Source: Streptomyces bathyalis (GTDB lineage: Bacteria; Actinomycetota; Actinomycetes; Streptomycetales; Streptomycetaceae). From it: DNA of 64,000 bases. The notes under the pieces are model-generated. The model saw only the letters and a program-made list of their open reading frames with translations, had not been told where the DNA came from and did not search any database. The position numbers and the translations under genes are program-made. The stretch lies in assembly GCF_015910445.1 (NCBI RefSeq), contig NZ_CP048882.1, forward strand, positions 2,852,001 to 2,916,000, given 5' to 3'. Positions 44,348-54,031 of the stretch are shown one piece after another. The stretch's first letter is position 1, and every line of letters starts with the position of its first letter.

Positions 44348-45245
44348 CGACAGCGGAACCATACGTACCGGCGTCGCGGACGGCACCGGAGCCATCCGCA
44401 CGTTCGACGGCACACGGCGCATCGCCGACCTGCTGCGGCTGTCCGCAGGGGAGCTTCGCTCCCTGGTCGAGAGCGCCGCAGGCACGCCCGCCGTCTTCGC
44501 CGAGGGCGACGTGGTGCTGCTGCCGCCGCTGGACGGAATGATGGAGCTGTGGGCGGCCGGCGTCACCTACGAGCGCTCACGCGAGGCGCGCGTCGCCGAG
44601 AGCACCGAGCAGTCCATCTACGAGCGTGTCTACGAGGCCGAGCGCCCCGAACTCTTCTTCAAGGCGCAGCCCTGGCGGATCGTCACCGACGGCGAGCCGA
44701 TCGCCGTACGGGACGACTCCGAGCTGAACGTGCCCGAGCCCGAACTCGGGCTCGTCCTCAACAGGCAGGGCGAGACCGTGGGTTACGTGGTCACGGACGA
44801 CGTCAGCTCCCGCTCGATCGAGGGCGAGAATCCCCTCTACCTGCCCCAGGCGAAGATCTACGGCGGAAGCGCCGCGGTCTCCTCCGGCATCGTGCCCGCC
44901 TGGGAGCTCGAAGACGTCTCCGCGCTGCGGATCACCCTCACGATCAGCCGCGACGGTGCCGTGGCCTTCGAGGGCGAGACCTCGACGGCCGCCTTCCACC
45001 GCGACCCGCACGGCCTGGCCAAGTACCTCTGGCACGCCCAGCCGTTCCCCGAGGGCGCCGTGCTGGCGACCGGCACCGGCATCGTCCCCAGCATGGACTT
45101 CACGCTGAAGGGCGGCGACACGGCACGCATCGAGATCGAGGGTGTGGGCGTGCTGTCCAACCCGGTCGTCGGTGACCAGGCCATGCTGGACTGGCTCGTC
45201 GAGGCGGTGGACCGGCCGTTGGTGCGGCGGGACCGGCAGGGCTAG
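44322..45245 (+). CDS. FAH-family hydrolase of the fuconate cluster
   Basis: Protein of 307 aa with the fumarylacetoacetate hydrolase C-terminal fold. Metal ligands appear in PEPELGLVLN (two Glu) and VTDDVSSRSIEGENPLYLPQAK (Asp and adjacent residues), with a late GTGIVPSMDFTLKGGDTARIEIEGVG. It differs from the dedicated fumarylacetoacetase at 39159-40385. In known L-fucose acid pathways such enzymes hydrolyse 2,4-diketo-3-deoxy-fuconate to pyruvate and lactate, or act on the keto-deoxy acid; that role is inferred from context. AAAGGAG precedes the ATG. Confidence 0.87.
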   Translation: MTRIVRFADDSGTIRTGVADGTGAIRTFDGTRRIADLLRLSAGELRSLVESAAGTPAVFAEGDVVLLPPLDGMMELWAAGVTYERSREARVAESTEQSIYERVYEAERPELFFKAQPWRIVTDGEPIAVRDDSELNVPEPELGLVLNRQGETVGYVVTDDVSSRSIEGENPLYLPQAKIYGGSAAVSSGIVPAWELEDVSALRITLTISRDGAVAFEGETSTAAFHRDPHGLAKYLWHAQPFPEGAVLATGTGIVPSMDFTLKGGDTARIEIEGVGVLSNPVVGDQAMLDWLVEAVDRPLVRRDRQG

Positions 45246-46033
45246 GCCCTGTCTGACAAATAGCGTCGTACGTCCGTCAGGACGTGGGTCGCGGTGTCTG
45301 GTGCGTGCGGACGCAAAGCGGAGGAGGAGAGCGCAGCGGGCTGCGCCGACGAACGACAACGCAGCGAACGTGCGTGCCAGGCGTCGTCGTCGTGCGGTCG
45401 TGCCACCACAGCGGCATCGGGGTCCACAGCGCCGTCGGCGCGGCCGCTCCGAGGTACGCCGGGACCACGGCGGCCATGGGCCTCACGGCACGCCCGCCGA
45501 GCAGGGGCACCCGGTGCGGCGCCCTCTCGCACCACGGCGGGACGAGGCCGAGCACGGGCAGCGCCGGCGGCTCGCTCACGACGCTCAGTCCGATCACGTG
45601 GGCCGTGCCGGTCGCGTGGGCCGGTCGCGTGGGCCGGTCGCGTCGAGCGCGAGGTCCGCGTACCCCTCGTTCGTGCAGCCCGAGTGCGGGCGCGAGACGC
45701 CACAGCCCGGTGGGCAGGTGACAAGTGCCACCACGTGCGCGGCAGTTACCGCCCATCGGGGCACGGGTGTGCTCGCGTCCACCGGAGTTGCCGTCGTCGT
45801 GATGGTCCGGGTCTGCCTGGAAGCCGCTTTGGCCCTCGTCGTTGCCGAGCGGACGAGGCCCTGACGCCGGCCCCCGGATCGGTCCTCCGTTCCCCGCCCG
45901 GCGGGAACGGGAACCGGCCGCTCATCCCCCGGAACGAGGCTCTCTCCGCCGTGCGGCACGCGAAGGACCGGAGCCGGGAGCCACGCCACCCCGTGCCCGG
46001 CGCCCGACGCGGGCCCCATCGCGACGCGTTGAC
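45246..46033. other. Stretch without a supportable gene
   Basis: The frames here are Arg/Pro-rich or short and none matched a family by eye. It opens right at the FAH stop with GGCCCTGTCTGACAAATAG, reminiscent of insertion-sequence ends in Streptomyces, followed by an ACGTCC/GGACGT hairpin at 45270-45285. A 13-bp direct repeat CCGGTCGCGTGGG lies at 45608-45643. It may be decayed mobile DNA. No matching second end was found. Confidence 0.4.
45608..45643. repeat. 13-bp tandem repeat, nearly three copies
   Basis: CCGGTCGCGTGGG at 45608-45620 and 45621-45633, then CCGGTCGCGT at 45634-45643, inside the gene-free stretch. Confidence 0.85.
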
Positions 46034-46073
46034 GGCCGGTCCGCCCGACAACGGGTCGGCGCCGGGACCGGCC
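46034..46073 (-). terminator. Hairpin terminator after the lipoprotein gene
   Basis: GGCCGGTCC (46034-46042) pairs perfectly with 46065-46073, with a further inner stem. It starts 11 bases after the lipoprotein stop. Confidence 0.7.
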
Positions 46074-46083
46074 TCTCTGCCTG

Positions 46084-46626
46084 TTAGTTCTCCTCGGGCA
46101 GCTTCACCGGGACGTCGGAGACACGGGCGTAGACCTCCGTCGTGCCGCCCTTCCAGGTCACCTTGATCGACTTGGACTCGACCGCGCCGACCTTGCCGTT
46201 CGTACGGCTCTGGTCCCCGCCGTCGGGGCACTTGAGCGTCAGGCTCTTCTGCCCCGCCGCGTCACCGAGGGAGCCCGTGCAGTTCCTCCCCCGCTCGCGC
46301 AGCAGCGTCACCTTGTCGCCGACGAAGGTGAGCACGTACTGCTTGCCCTTCGCCTTCCAGATGCCCGTCAGCTTGCTGGACTTGCCGGACCCGCCGCTGT
46401 TGCCGTCGTCCGCCGCGTCGTCGGGCGCCTGCTCGGTGGCCTCGCCGGACGGCTTGTCCGGCTTCTGCGCGGACTCCGACGCGGACGCCTCCGGCTTGCC
46501 ACCTCCGCCTTGTCCCTTGTCGCTCTTGGCGCCGTCGTCGTCGCTGCTTCCGCAGCCGCTCACCAGCAGCGCGCCGGCCGCGATCACGGCCACCGCCCCC
46601 GCTGCCCTCCGCGCTGTCGTGCGCAC
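46084..46626 (-). CDS. Secreted lipoprotein, unknown function
   Basis: Protein of 180 aa with a lipoprotein signal: basic start, hydrophobic core AGAVAVIAAGALLV and lipobox LVSGC with Cys near residue 24. A Ser/Asp/Gly/Lys-rich linker of about 65 residues follows, then a small domain (LTGIWKAKGKQYVLTFVGDKVTLL and two Cys) likely to be beta-rich. The GTG at 46626 has GAAGGAG six bases upstream; the earlier frame gives a non-signal leader. It should be anchored to the outer face of the membrane. No family recognised. Confidence 0.82.
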   Translation of the reverse strand: MRTTARRAAGAVAVIAAGALLVSGCGSSDDDGAKSDKGQGGGGKPEASASESAQKPDKPSGEATEQAPDDAADDGNSGGSGKSSKLTGIWKAKGKQYVLTFVGDKVTLLRERGRNCTGSLGDAAGQKSLTLKCPDGGDQSRTNGKVGAVESKSIKVTWKGGTTEVYARVSDVPVKLPEEN

Positions 46627-46709
46627 GCGTACTCCTTCGCAGTTCTCCGGCTCCGGCCCGCCTTTTAGCAGGGCCACGTCAAGCTAGCAGGCGCCCGGTC
46701 CGCTGAAAA

Positions 46710-46750
46710 CGCCGCTGCCCGGCCCCCGTTGGAGGTGCCGGGCAGCGGCG
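46710..46750 (-). terminator. Terminator of the nuoA-N operon
   Basis: CGCCGCTGCCCGGC (46710-46723) pairs perfectly with 46737-46750 around a 13-base loop, 21 bases after the nuoN stop. Confidence 0.85.
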
Positions 46751-46771
46751 TGGCGTGAAATTCACCGCGGG

Positions 46772-48439
46772 CTAACGGACGAAGACACCCGCCTGGTTCG
46801 CCAGGTCCAGGAAGTACTGCGGTGCGACGCCCAGCACGATCGTCACCAGCACGCCGACGGTGATGGCCGACGTCGTCCATGCGCTGGGGACGGCGACCGT
46901 CGGCCCGTCCGTCTTGGGCTCGCTGAGGAACATCAGGACGATGACGCGGATGTAGAAGAAGGCCGCGATCGCCGAGGCGATCACACCGACGACGACGAGC
47001 GCGCCCGCGCCGCCCTCCGCGGCCGCCTTGAACACCGCGAACTTGCCCGCGAAGCCGGACGTCATCGGAATGCCCGCGAACGCCAGCAGGAACACCGCGA
47101 AGACCGTGGCCAGCAGCGGCGAACGGCGGCCCAGCCCGGCCCACTTGGACAGGTGTGTCGCCTCACCGCCCGCGTCCCGTACGAGCGTGACGACCGCGAA
47201 GGCGCCCAGCGTCACGAACGAGTAGGCGCCCAGGTAGAAGAGCACCGAGGAGACGCCGTCACGCGACGTGGCGATGACACCGGCGAGCAGGAAGCCCGCG
47301 TGCGCGATCGACGAGTAGGCCAGCAGCCGCTTGATGTCGGTCTGGGTGATGGCCACGACCGCGCCAGCCAGCATCGTGAGGATCGCGACGCCCCACATCA
47401 CCGGACGCCAGTCCCAGCGCAGACCCGGCAGCACCACGTACAGCAGACGCAGCAGCGCGCCGAACGCGGCCACCTTCGTCGCGGCCGCCATGAAGCCGGT
47501 CACCGGCGTCGGGGCGCCCTGGTAGACGTCCGGGGTCCACATGTGGAACGGCACGGCACCGACCTTGAAGAGCAGGCCCATGACGACCATGGCGCCGCCG
47601 ATCAGGAGCAGCGCGTCGTTGGCGGTGGTCTCGGCGAGGATCGCGCTCGTGGCCCGGTCCGCGTTGCCGATGACGCGGGCGATGCCCGAGTAGCCGAAGG
47701 TGCCCGCGTATCCGTACAGCAGTGCCGCACCGAAGAGCAGGAACGCCGAGGAGAAGGCGCCCAGCAGGAAGTACTTGACCGCCGCCTCCTGCGAGAGCAG
47801 CCGCCGGCGGCGGGCCAGCGCGCACAGCAGGTAGAGCGGGAGGGAGAAGACCTCGAGCGCGATGAAGAGGGTCAGCAGATCGTTGGCGGCCGGGAAGATG
47901 AGCATGCCGCCGACCGCGAAGAGCAGCAGCGGGTAGACCTCTGTGGTCGTCCAGCCCGCCTTCGTGGCCTCCCGCTCGCCCTCACCGCCCGGCACCGACG
48001 CGGGCTGCGCGGCGAAGGAGTCGACGTGGGCCTGGCCCTTGTGCGAGCGCGGCTCCAGCCGGCGCTCGGCGAAGACGAAGACCGAGACCAGCCCGACCAG
48101 CAGGATCGTGCCCTGCAGGAAGAGCGCCGGCCCGTCGACGGCGATGGCGCCCATGCCCGCGATCGCGGCCTTGGTCGTCCCGTGCCCCGTGACCGCGAGA
48201 CCCAGCACCGCCGCGAAGGCGGCGGCGAGCCCGAGCGCCGTGAGGATCAACTGCGCGCCGTAGCGCAGCTTCCGGGGCAGGAACGCCTCCAGGACGATGC
48301 CGATGACGGCCGCCCCCAGCACGATCAGCGTCGGGGACAGCTGCGCGTACTCGATCTTCGGGGCCTGGAGTTGCTCGGCCCCCAGTGTCCACAGGCTGGG
48401 GACAGCCGCTGCCGTCCCCGCCGTTGCCACCGCGCTCAC
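46772..48439 (-). CDS. nuoN: NADH-quinone oxidoreductase subunit N
   Basis: Antiporter-like proton-pumping subunit, 555 aa, last gene of the complete operon. It contains LFKVGAVPFHMWTPDVYQGAPTPVTGFMAAATKVAAFG and YSSIAHAGFLLAGVI. A hydrophilic loop near residues 130-165 interrupts the early helices. The GTG at 48439 overlaps the nuoM stop as GTGA. It is only distantly similar to nuoN2 at 13906-15531. Confidence 0.95.
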   Translation of the reverse strand: MSAVATAGTAAAVPSLWTLGAEQLQAPKIEYAQLSPTLIVLGAAVIGIVLEAFLPRKLRYGAQLILTALGLAAAFAAVLGLAVTGHGTTKAAIAGMGAIAVDGPALFLQGTILLVGLVSVFVFAERRLEPRSHKGQAHVDSFAAQPASVPGGEGEREATKAGWTTTEVYPLLLFAVGGMLIFPAANDLLTLFIALEVFSLPLYLLCALARRRRLLSQEAAVKYFLLGAFSSAFLLFGAALLYGYAGTFGYSGIARVIGNADRATSAILAETTANDALLLIGGAMVVMGLLFKVGAVPFHMWTPDVYQGAPTPVTGFMAAATKVAAFGALLRLLYVVLPGLRWDWRPVMWGVAILTMLAGAVVAITQTDIKRLLAYSSIAHAGFLLAGVIATSRDGVSSVLFYLGAYSFVTLGAFAVVTLVRDAGGEATHLSKWAGLGRRSPLLATVFAVFLLAFAGIPMTSGFAGKFAVFKAAAEGGAGALVVVGVIASAIAAFFYIRVIVLMFLSEPKTDGPTVAVPSAWTTSAITVGVLVTIVLGVAPQYFLDLANQAGVFVR

Positions 48440-50100
48440 TCGTGGTCACCTCCGGCGTGCTCAGCCGGCTTGTTGTCGGACCGGCCCGTCTCGGCGACGG
48501 GGTGGTCCGGTTCCGGGTCCTTCTTCTGCACGTCCGACAGCGTGTGCTCGACGGCCGGGTTGACGATCTGGGTCAGGGGCTGCGGGAAGACCCCGAGGAA
48601 GATCAGCAGCGCGACGAGCGGTGCCGCCACGGCGAGTTCACGCACCCGCAGGTCCGGCATGGCCCGCACCTCGGGCTTCTCCACCGGCCCCGTCATCGTG
48701 CGCTGGTACATCAGCAGCACGTACAGCGCGGCGAGGACGATGCCCACCGTCGCGACGACGCCGGCCACCGGGTAGCGGCTGAACGTGCCCACCAGCACCA
48801 GGAATTCGCTGATGAACGGAGCCAGCCCCGGCAGCGACAGCGTCGCCAGGCCGCCCACGAGGAACGTCCCCGCGAGCACGGGCGCGACCTTCTGCACGCC
48901 GCCGTAGTCCGCGATGAGACGCGAGCCGCGGCGGCTGATGAGGAAGCCGGCCACCAGCATCAACGCGGCGGTGGAGACGCCGTGGAAGACCATGTAGAGC
49001 GTGGCGCCGCTCTGGCCCTGGCTGGTCATCGCGAAGACGCCGAGGATGATGAAGCCGAAGTGGGAGATGGACGCGTAGGCGATCAGCCGCTTCATGTCCC
49101 GCTGGCCCACGGCCAGCAGCGCACCGTAGAGGATGCTCACCAGCGCCAGCACGAGCACCACCGGCGTCGCCCACTTGCTCGCCTCCGGGAAGAGGCCCAG
49201 GCAGAAGCGGAGCATCGCGAAGGTGCCGACCTTGTCGACGACCGCGGTGATCAGCACGGCCACCGGGGCCGTCGCCTCTCCCATCGCGTTGGGCAGCCAG
49301 GTGTGCAGCGGCCACAGCGGGGCCTTCACCGCGAAGGCGAAGAAGAAGCCCAGGAAGAGCAACCGCTCGATGTTCGTGTCGAGTTGGAAGCCGCCGTCCG
49401 CGCGGGCCTCCAGGATCCGCTGGAGCGAGAAGGTGCCCTCGCCCAGCTGGTCGGAGGTGACGACGAAGAGGCCGATCACCGCGGCCAGCATGATCAGGCC
49501 GCCGACGAGGTTGTAGAGCAGGAACTTCACGGCCGCGTACGAGCGCTGCTTCGCGGCCTCCTCCTCGCCCGCCGCGTGCGCGCGGTCCCCGAAGCCTCCG
49601 ATGAGGAAGTACATCGGGATGAGCATCGCTTCGAAGAAGACGTAGAAGAGGAAGACGTCCGTCGCCGCGAACGAGATGATCACCATCGCCTCGGTGGCGA
49701 GCATCAGCGCGAAGAAGCCCTGAGTGGGACGCCACCGGCGGTTGGGCCGCGCGGGCTCCAGCTCGTCGGCGTCGTGCCAGGCCGCCCCGATGATGAACGG
49801 CAGCAGCAGGGCGGTGAGCGCGATCAGTACGGCCGCGATGCCGTCGACACCCAGCTCGTAACGCACGCCGAAGTCCGCGATCCACGCGTGCGACTCGGTG
49901 AGCTGGTACCGCGCGCCGCCCGGGTCGAAGCGGGCCAGAACGATCAGCGAGGAGACCAGCGTCGCCACGGAGAAGAGCAGCGCCACCCACTTCGCGGCGT
50001 TCCTCTTGGCGGCGGGCACGGCCGCGGTGGCGACCGCGCCGACCGCGGGCAGCGCGGCCGTGACCGTCAGCAGGGGAAAACCTGCACTTGCTACAGACAT
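48436..50100 (-). CDS. nuoM: NADH-quinone oxidoreductase subunit M
   Basis: Antiporter-like subunit of 554 aa. FLFYVFFEAMLIPMYFLIGGFG carries the key Glu; KAPLWPLHTWLPNAMGEATAPVAVLITAVVDKVGTF and YASISHFGFIILGVF follow. It has only a short acidic loop where NuoM2 has its insert. The ATG at 50100 is five bases from the nuoL stop; the much longer open frame is a shadow of nuoL. Confidence 0.95.
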   Translation of the reverse strand: MSVASAGFPLLTVTAALPAVGAVATAAVPAAKRNAAKWVALLFSVATLVSSLIVLARFDPGGARYQLTESHAWIADFGVRYELGVDGIAAVLIALTALLLPFIIGAAWHDADELEPARPNRRWRPTQGFFALMLATEAMVIISFAATDVFLFYVFFEAMLIPMYFLIGGFGDRAHAAGEEEAAKQRSYAAVKFLLYNLVGGLIMLAAVIGLFVVTSDQLGEGTFSLQRILEARADGGFQLDTNIERLLFLGFFFAFAVKAPLWPLHTWLPNAMGEATAPVAVLITAVVDKVGTFAMLRFCLGLFPEASKWATPVVLVLALVSILYGALLAVGQRDMKRLIAYASISHFGFIILGVFAMTSQGQSGATLYMVFHGVSTAALMLVAGFLISRRGSRLIADYGGVQKVAPVLAGTFLVGGLATLSLPGLAPFISEFLVLVGTFSRYPVAGVVATVGIVLAALYVLLMYQRTMTGPVEKPEVRAMPDLRVRELAVAAPLVALLIFLGVFPQPLTQIVNPAVEHTLSDVQKKDPEPDHPVAETGRSDNKPAEHAGGDHE

Positions 50101-50105
50101 GAGAC

Positions 50106-51995
50106 TCAGACCGCCCTCATCAGCAGGGTCGCGGCGACCAGGATCGCCGCGCCGCCGAACATCGAGACCGCGTACGAGCGGACGAAACCGTTCTGGATCC
50201 GGCGCGTACGGCCGGACAGGCCACCGAAGGCCGCAGCGGTGCCGTTGACGGCTCCGTCGACCACCTTGTTGTCGGCGTAGACCAGCCCGCGCGTCAGGTA
50301 CTCGCCGGGCTTGACCAGGACGACGTGGTTGATGTCGTCCTGCAGCAGGTCGCGACGGGCCGCACGCGTCAGCAGGCTGCCGCGCGGCGCCACCGACGGC
50401 ACCGGCCGGCGCCCGTACTGCAGCCAGGCCCCGGCGACGCCGAGGATCAGAGCCACGACCGTCGCGCCCGTCACCGCTGCCGCCGAGAACGGCGAGTGGC
50501 CGTGCTCGAACTGCGTGACCGGCTCCAGCCAGTGGACGAAGGACTCGCCGACCTTGAACAGGCCGCCCGCGAAGACCGATCCGAAGGCCAGCACGATCAT
50601 CGGGATCGTCATGACCTTCGGGGACTCGTGCGGGTGCGGCTCGTTCTCCTGCCCGCGCCAGCGCTCCTCGCCGAAGAAGGTCATCAGCATCACGCGCGTC
50701 ATGTAGTACGCGGTGATCGCGGCGCCGACGAGCGTGACCGCCCCGAGGATCAGACCCTGCGTGCCGCCCTTGGCGAATGCGGCCTCGATGATCTGGTCCT
50801 TGGAGAAGAAGCCGGACAGGCCGGGGAAGCCGATGATGGCGAGGTAGCCGAGCCCGAACGTCACGAAGGTGACCGGCATGTACTTGCGCAGGCCGCCGTA
50901 CTTGCGCATGTCGACCTCGTCGTTCATCCCGTGCATCACGGAACCGGCGCCGAGGAAGAGGCCCGCCTTGAAGAAGCCGTGCGTGACGAGGTGCATGATC
51001 GCGAACGCGTAGCCGATCGGGCCGAGTCCGGCCGCGAGCACCATGTAGCCGATCTGCGACATCGTCGAACCGGCCAGCGCCTTCTTGATGTCGTCCTTCG
51101 CGCAACCGACGATCGCACCGTAGAGGAGCGTGACCGCGCCGACCACGACGACCGCGGTCTGCGCGTCCGGCGCCCCGTTGAAGATGGCGCCGGAACGGGT
51201 GATGAGGTAGACGCCCGCGGTCACCATCGTCGCGGCGTGGATCAGGGCGGAGACCGGTGTCGGGCCCTCCATCGCGTCCCCGAGCCAGGACTGCAGCGGC
51301 ACCTGCGCGGATTTGCCGCACGCGGCGAGCAGCAGCATCAGCCCGATCGCGGTCAGCTTGCCCTCGCCGGCGTCCGTCGCGTTGCCGAGCACCGGCGCGA
51401 AGCTGAAGGTGCCGAAGGTGGTGAACATCAGGAAGATGGCGATGGCCAGGCCCGCGTCACCGACGCGGTTGACCAGGAACGCCTTCTTCGCCGCCACCGC
51501 CGCGCTCGGCTTGAACTGCCAGAAGCCGATGAGCAGGTACGAGGCGAGGCCGACGCCCTCCCAGCCGACGTACAGCAGAAGGTAGTTGTCGGCGAGGACG
51601 AGCAGCAGCATCGCCGCGAGGAACAGGTTGAGATAGCCGAAGAAGCGGCGGCGGCCGACGTCGTGCTCCATGTAGCCGACCGAGTAGATGTGGATCAGCG
51701 TGCCCACACCGGTGATCAGCAGCACGAACGTCATGGCCAGCTGGTCGAGCTGGAAGGCGACGTCCGCCTGGAAGCTCTCCACCGGCACCCAGCTGAACAG
51801 GTGCTGGTGCAGGGACCGTTCCTCCGCCGGCTTGCCCAGCATTCCTGCGAAGAGGACGACGCCGATCACGAACGAGGCCCCGGAGAGCAGCACGCCCAGC
51901 CAGTGCCCGCTCCGGTCGAGTTTCCTGCCGCCGCACAGCAGCACCGCCGCGCCCAGCAGCGGGAAGCCGACGAGCAGTCCGATCAATGACTCCAC
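50106..51995 (-). CDS. nuoL: NADH-quinone oxidoreductase subunit L
   Basis: Largest antiporter-like subunit, 629 aa, with the C-terminal lateral helix. Diagnostic segments: [56 protein letters not shown] and [17 protein letters not shown]. Start is GTG at 51995 with AAGGGG upstream, 13 bases after the nuoK stop. Confidence 0.95.
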   Translation of the reverse strand: MESLIGLLVGFPLLGAAVLLCGGRKLDRSGHWLGVLLSGASFVIGVVLFAGMLGKPAEERSLHQHLFSWVPVESFQADVAFQLDQLAMTFVLLITGVGTLIHIYSVGYMEHDVGRRRFFGYLNLFLAAMLLLVLADNYLLLYVGWEGVGLASYLLIGFWQFKPSAAVAAKKAFLVNRVGDAGLAIAIFLMFTTFGTFSFAPVLGNATDAGEGKLTAIGLMLLLAACGKSAQVPLQSWLGDAMEGPTPVSALIHAATMVTAGVYLITRSGAIFNGAPDAQTAVVVVGAVTLLYGAIVGCAKDDIKKALAGSTMSQIGYMVLAAGLGPIGYAFAIMHLVTHGFFKAGLFLGAGSVMHGMNDEVDMRKYGGLRKYMPVTFVTFGLGYLAIIGFPGLSGFFSKDQIIEAAFAKGGTQGLILGAVTLVGAAITAYYMTRVMLMTFFGEERWRGQENEPHPHESPKVMTIPMIVLAFGSVFAGGLFKVGESFVHWLEPVTQFEHGHSPFSAAAVTGATVVALILGVAGAWLQYGRRPVPSVAPRGSLLTRAARRDLLQDDINHVVLVKPGEYLTRGLVYADNKVVDGAVNGTAAAFGGLSGRTRRIQNGFVRSYAVSMFGGAAILVAATLLMRAV

Positions 51996-52008
51996 TGGTT
52001 CGTACCCC

Positions 52009-52308
52009 TTACAGCTTCATCAGGCTGGCGTCGTCGACCGAGGCCGAGTGGCGGGAGCGGTACATCATCACGATGATCGCCAGCCCGACCACGACCTCGG
52101 CGGCCGCGACGACCATGACGAAGAACGCCATGATCTGGCCGTCGAGATTGCCGTGGATGCGGGAGAAGGCGACCAGGGTCAAGTTCGCCGCGTTCAGCAT
52201 CAGTTCGATGCACATGAACACCACGATCGCGTTCCGCCTGATCAGCACCCCGGCGGCGCCGATGGTGAACAGCACCGCGGCGAGATAGACGTAGTTGACG
52301 GGGCTCAC
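52009..52308 (-). CDS. nuoK: NADH-quinone oxidoreductase subunit K
   Basis: Three-helix subunit of 99 aa, the standard length. [27 protein letters not shown] and [18 protein letters not shown] hold the conserved channel Glu residues. The GTG start at 52308 overlaps the nuoJ stop as GTGA. Unlike NuoK2 it has no C-terminal extension. Confidence 0.96.
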   Translation of the reverse strand: MSPVNYVYLAAVLFTIGAAGVLIRRNAIVVFMCIELMLNAANLTLVAFSRIHGNLDGQIMAFFVMVVAAAEVVVGLAIIVMMYRSRHSASVDDASLMKL

Positions 52309-53261
52309 TTCGCGGCCTCCTCTTCCCGGGCCTTGCGGGCCTCAGGGCCGCCTTCTCCCGCGTCGTCGGCGTCCTGCACGTCCCGCTCCGGGTCGTGAGG
52401 TTCGCCGTACATCCGTCCGGTGTGCTCGGTCTGACCGTGGCTGTCGGCCGTGCGCTGCTCGAGCGCGGCGACCCGGTGCAGCGCCTCCTTGCCGACCTCG
52501 CGCACCTGGCCGCGCTGGCGCAGCGTCGCGCTGATGGTCAGCTCGGACGGCGTGCCGTCGGGAAGCAGGCCGGGACGGTCGACGGCGTTGTGCCGCGCGT
52601 ACACCCCGGGCGCGGGCAGCGGCGGCAGCTGCGTGCCCCGCTTGACGCGCTCCTCGGCCTGCTCGCGCTGCGACTTGCTCTTCTCGATGCGCTCCCGGTG
52701 CGTCAGCAGCGTCGCGCCGACGGCGGCGACGGTGAGCAGCGCGCCCACCACCTCGAAGGCCACCACGTACTTGGTGAAGAGCAGAGTGGCCAGCGCCGGT
52801 ACGTTCCCGCCCGCGTTGGCCGAGGCGAGCCCTTCGAAGGAGTGCACCGAGGCCTGGCCGATGCCGGAGACGAGCAGGATGCCCAGCCCGAGACCGCAGG
52901 CGGCCGCGAGCCAGCGCTGGCCCTTGAGCGTCTCCTTGAGCGAGTCGGCGGTGCTCACGCCCACCAGCATCAGCACGAAGAGGAAGAGCATCATGACGGC
53001 GCCGGTGTAGACGACGATCTGCACGATGCCCAGGAAGTACGCGCCGTTGGCGAGGTAGAAGAGCGCCAGGATCACCATCGTGCCCGCGAGGCACAGCGCC
53101 GAGTGGACCGCGCGGCGCAGCAGCACCGTGCCGAGCGCGCCGAGCACGGCCACGGTGGCCAGCACCCAGAACGCCCCTGTCTCACCCGGCGAGGTGGACG
53201 TGGCCGCGAGGTCGAACGCGGCGGCGGAATGCGGCATGGCCGCCATGGCGGGCATGGTCAC
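52305..53261 (-). CDS. nuoJ: NADH-quinone oxidoreductase subunit J
   Basis: Five-helix subunit of 318 aa including a charged cytoplasmic tail of about 110 residues (from [14 protein letters not shown] onward) that is absent from NuoJ2. The conserved region reads [29 protein letters not shown]. The GTG at 53261 overlaps the nuoI stop; ATG at 53255 is equally possible, as AAGGAGG lies ten bases before it and only four before the GTG. Confidence 0.93.
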   Translation of the reverse strand: MTMPAMAAMPHSAAAFDLAATSTSPGETGAFWVLATVAVLGALGTVLLRRAVHSALCLAGTMVILALFYLANGAYFLGIVQIVVYTGAVMMLFLFVLMLVGVSTADSLKETLKGQRWLAAACGLGLGILLVSGIGQASVHSFEGLASANAGGNVPALATLLFTKYVVAFEVVGALLTVAAVGATLLTHRERIEKSKSQREQAEERVKRGTQLPPLPAPGVYARHNAVDRPGLLPDGTPSELTISATLRQRGQVREVGKEALHRVAALEQRTADSHGQTEHTGRMYGEPHDPERDVQDADDAGEGGPEARKAREEEAAK

Positions 53262-54031
53262 CGACCCTCCTTCGAGTCGTTCCCGGAGCGGTTGCCCTCG
53301 GCCCGCGCGGCCGCGCCCTGCAGGGCGACGTCCGCCTCGGCGGCGTCGCGCGAGGAGGGGTCGACACCGTCGGCGTGGGAGACGGGGGCGTCGGTGACCA
53401 CGGGCTGCGCTCCCGGCTCGGACGAACCGAAGGTCCCGGCCGACTCCTGCGGGTCGCCCGTGTCGGTCACCGGCTGCCGTTCGGTGCCCGGTGCCGCCTC
53501 GGTCACGAGCCCGCGGTAGTAGTCCTTCTCCGTCATGCCCGGGAAGATGGCGTGCGGAGAGTCGACCATGCCCTCCTCCAGACCCGCGAGCAGCTCCTCC
53601 TTGGTGTAGATGAGCGATTCGCGGGAGGAGTCGGCGAGTTCGTACTCGTTCGTCATCGTCAGCGCGCGGGTCGGGCACGCCTCGACGCACAGGCCGCACA
53701 GGATGCAGCGCAGATAGTTGATCTGGTAGACGCGGCCGTAGCGCTCACCCGGCGAGTAGCGCTCCTCGTCGGTGTTGTCCGCGCCCTCGACGTAGATGGC
53801 GTCCGCGGGGCAGGCCCAAGCGCACAGCTCGCAGCCGACGCACTTCTCGAGCCCGTCGGGGTGCCGGTTGAGCTGGTGGCGGCCGTGGAAGCGCGGTGCC
53901 GTGGGCTTCTTGTACTCCGGGTACTGCTCGGTCAGCCGCTTCTTGAACATGCCCTTGAAGGTCACGCCGAAGCCGGCCACGGAGCTGCGGGGGGTCTCGG
54001 GGTGCATCCCCTCGGCGTCGTTGTCAGGCAC
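53258..54031 (-). CDS. nuoI: NADH-quinone oxidoreductase subunit I
   Basis: Ferredoxin-like subunit of 257 aa with clusters N6a and N6b: [12 protein letters not shown] and [12 protein letters not shown], all eight Cys present. About 80 acidic residues follow the domain. The GTG at 54031 has AAAGGAGG six bases upstream and overlaps the nuoH end by eight bases; the earlier frame is a nuoH shadow. Confidence 0.95.
   Translation of the reverse strand: MPDNDAEGMHPETPRSSVAGFGVTFKGMFKKRLTEQYPEYKKPTAPRFHGRHQLNRHPDGLEKCVGCELCAWACPADAIYVEGADNTDEERYSPGERYGRVYQINYLRCILCGLCVEACPTRALTMTNEYELADSSRESLIYTKEELLAGLEEGMVDSPHAIFPGMTEKDYYRGLVTEAAPGTERQPVTDTGDPQESAGTFGSSEPGAQPVVTDAPVSHADGVDPSSRDAAEADVALQGAAARAEGNRSGNDSKEGR

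Noticed and set aside
45277..45756. 159-aa minus-strand frame in the gene-free stretch
   Set aside because: No ribosome site, no recognisable domain, and a composition typical of random high-GC frames; it overlaps other equally long frames.
48436..51321. 961-aa open frame that could be read as a fused NuoM
   Set aside because: Only the part from 50100 onward is NuoM; the upstream 400 residues are an out-of-frame reading of nuoL.
50325..51989. 554-aa open frame on the plus strand across nuoL
   Set aside because: Same kind of shadow; composition is dominated by His, Asp, Glu and Arg, and the real nuoL lies on the other strand.
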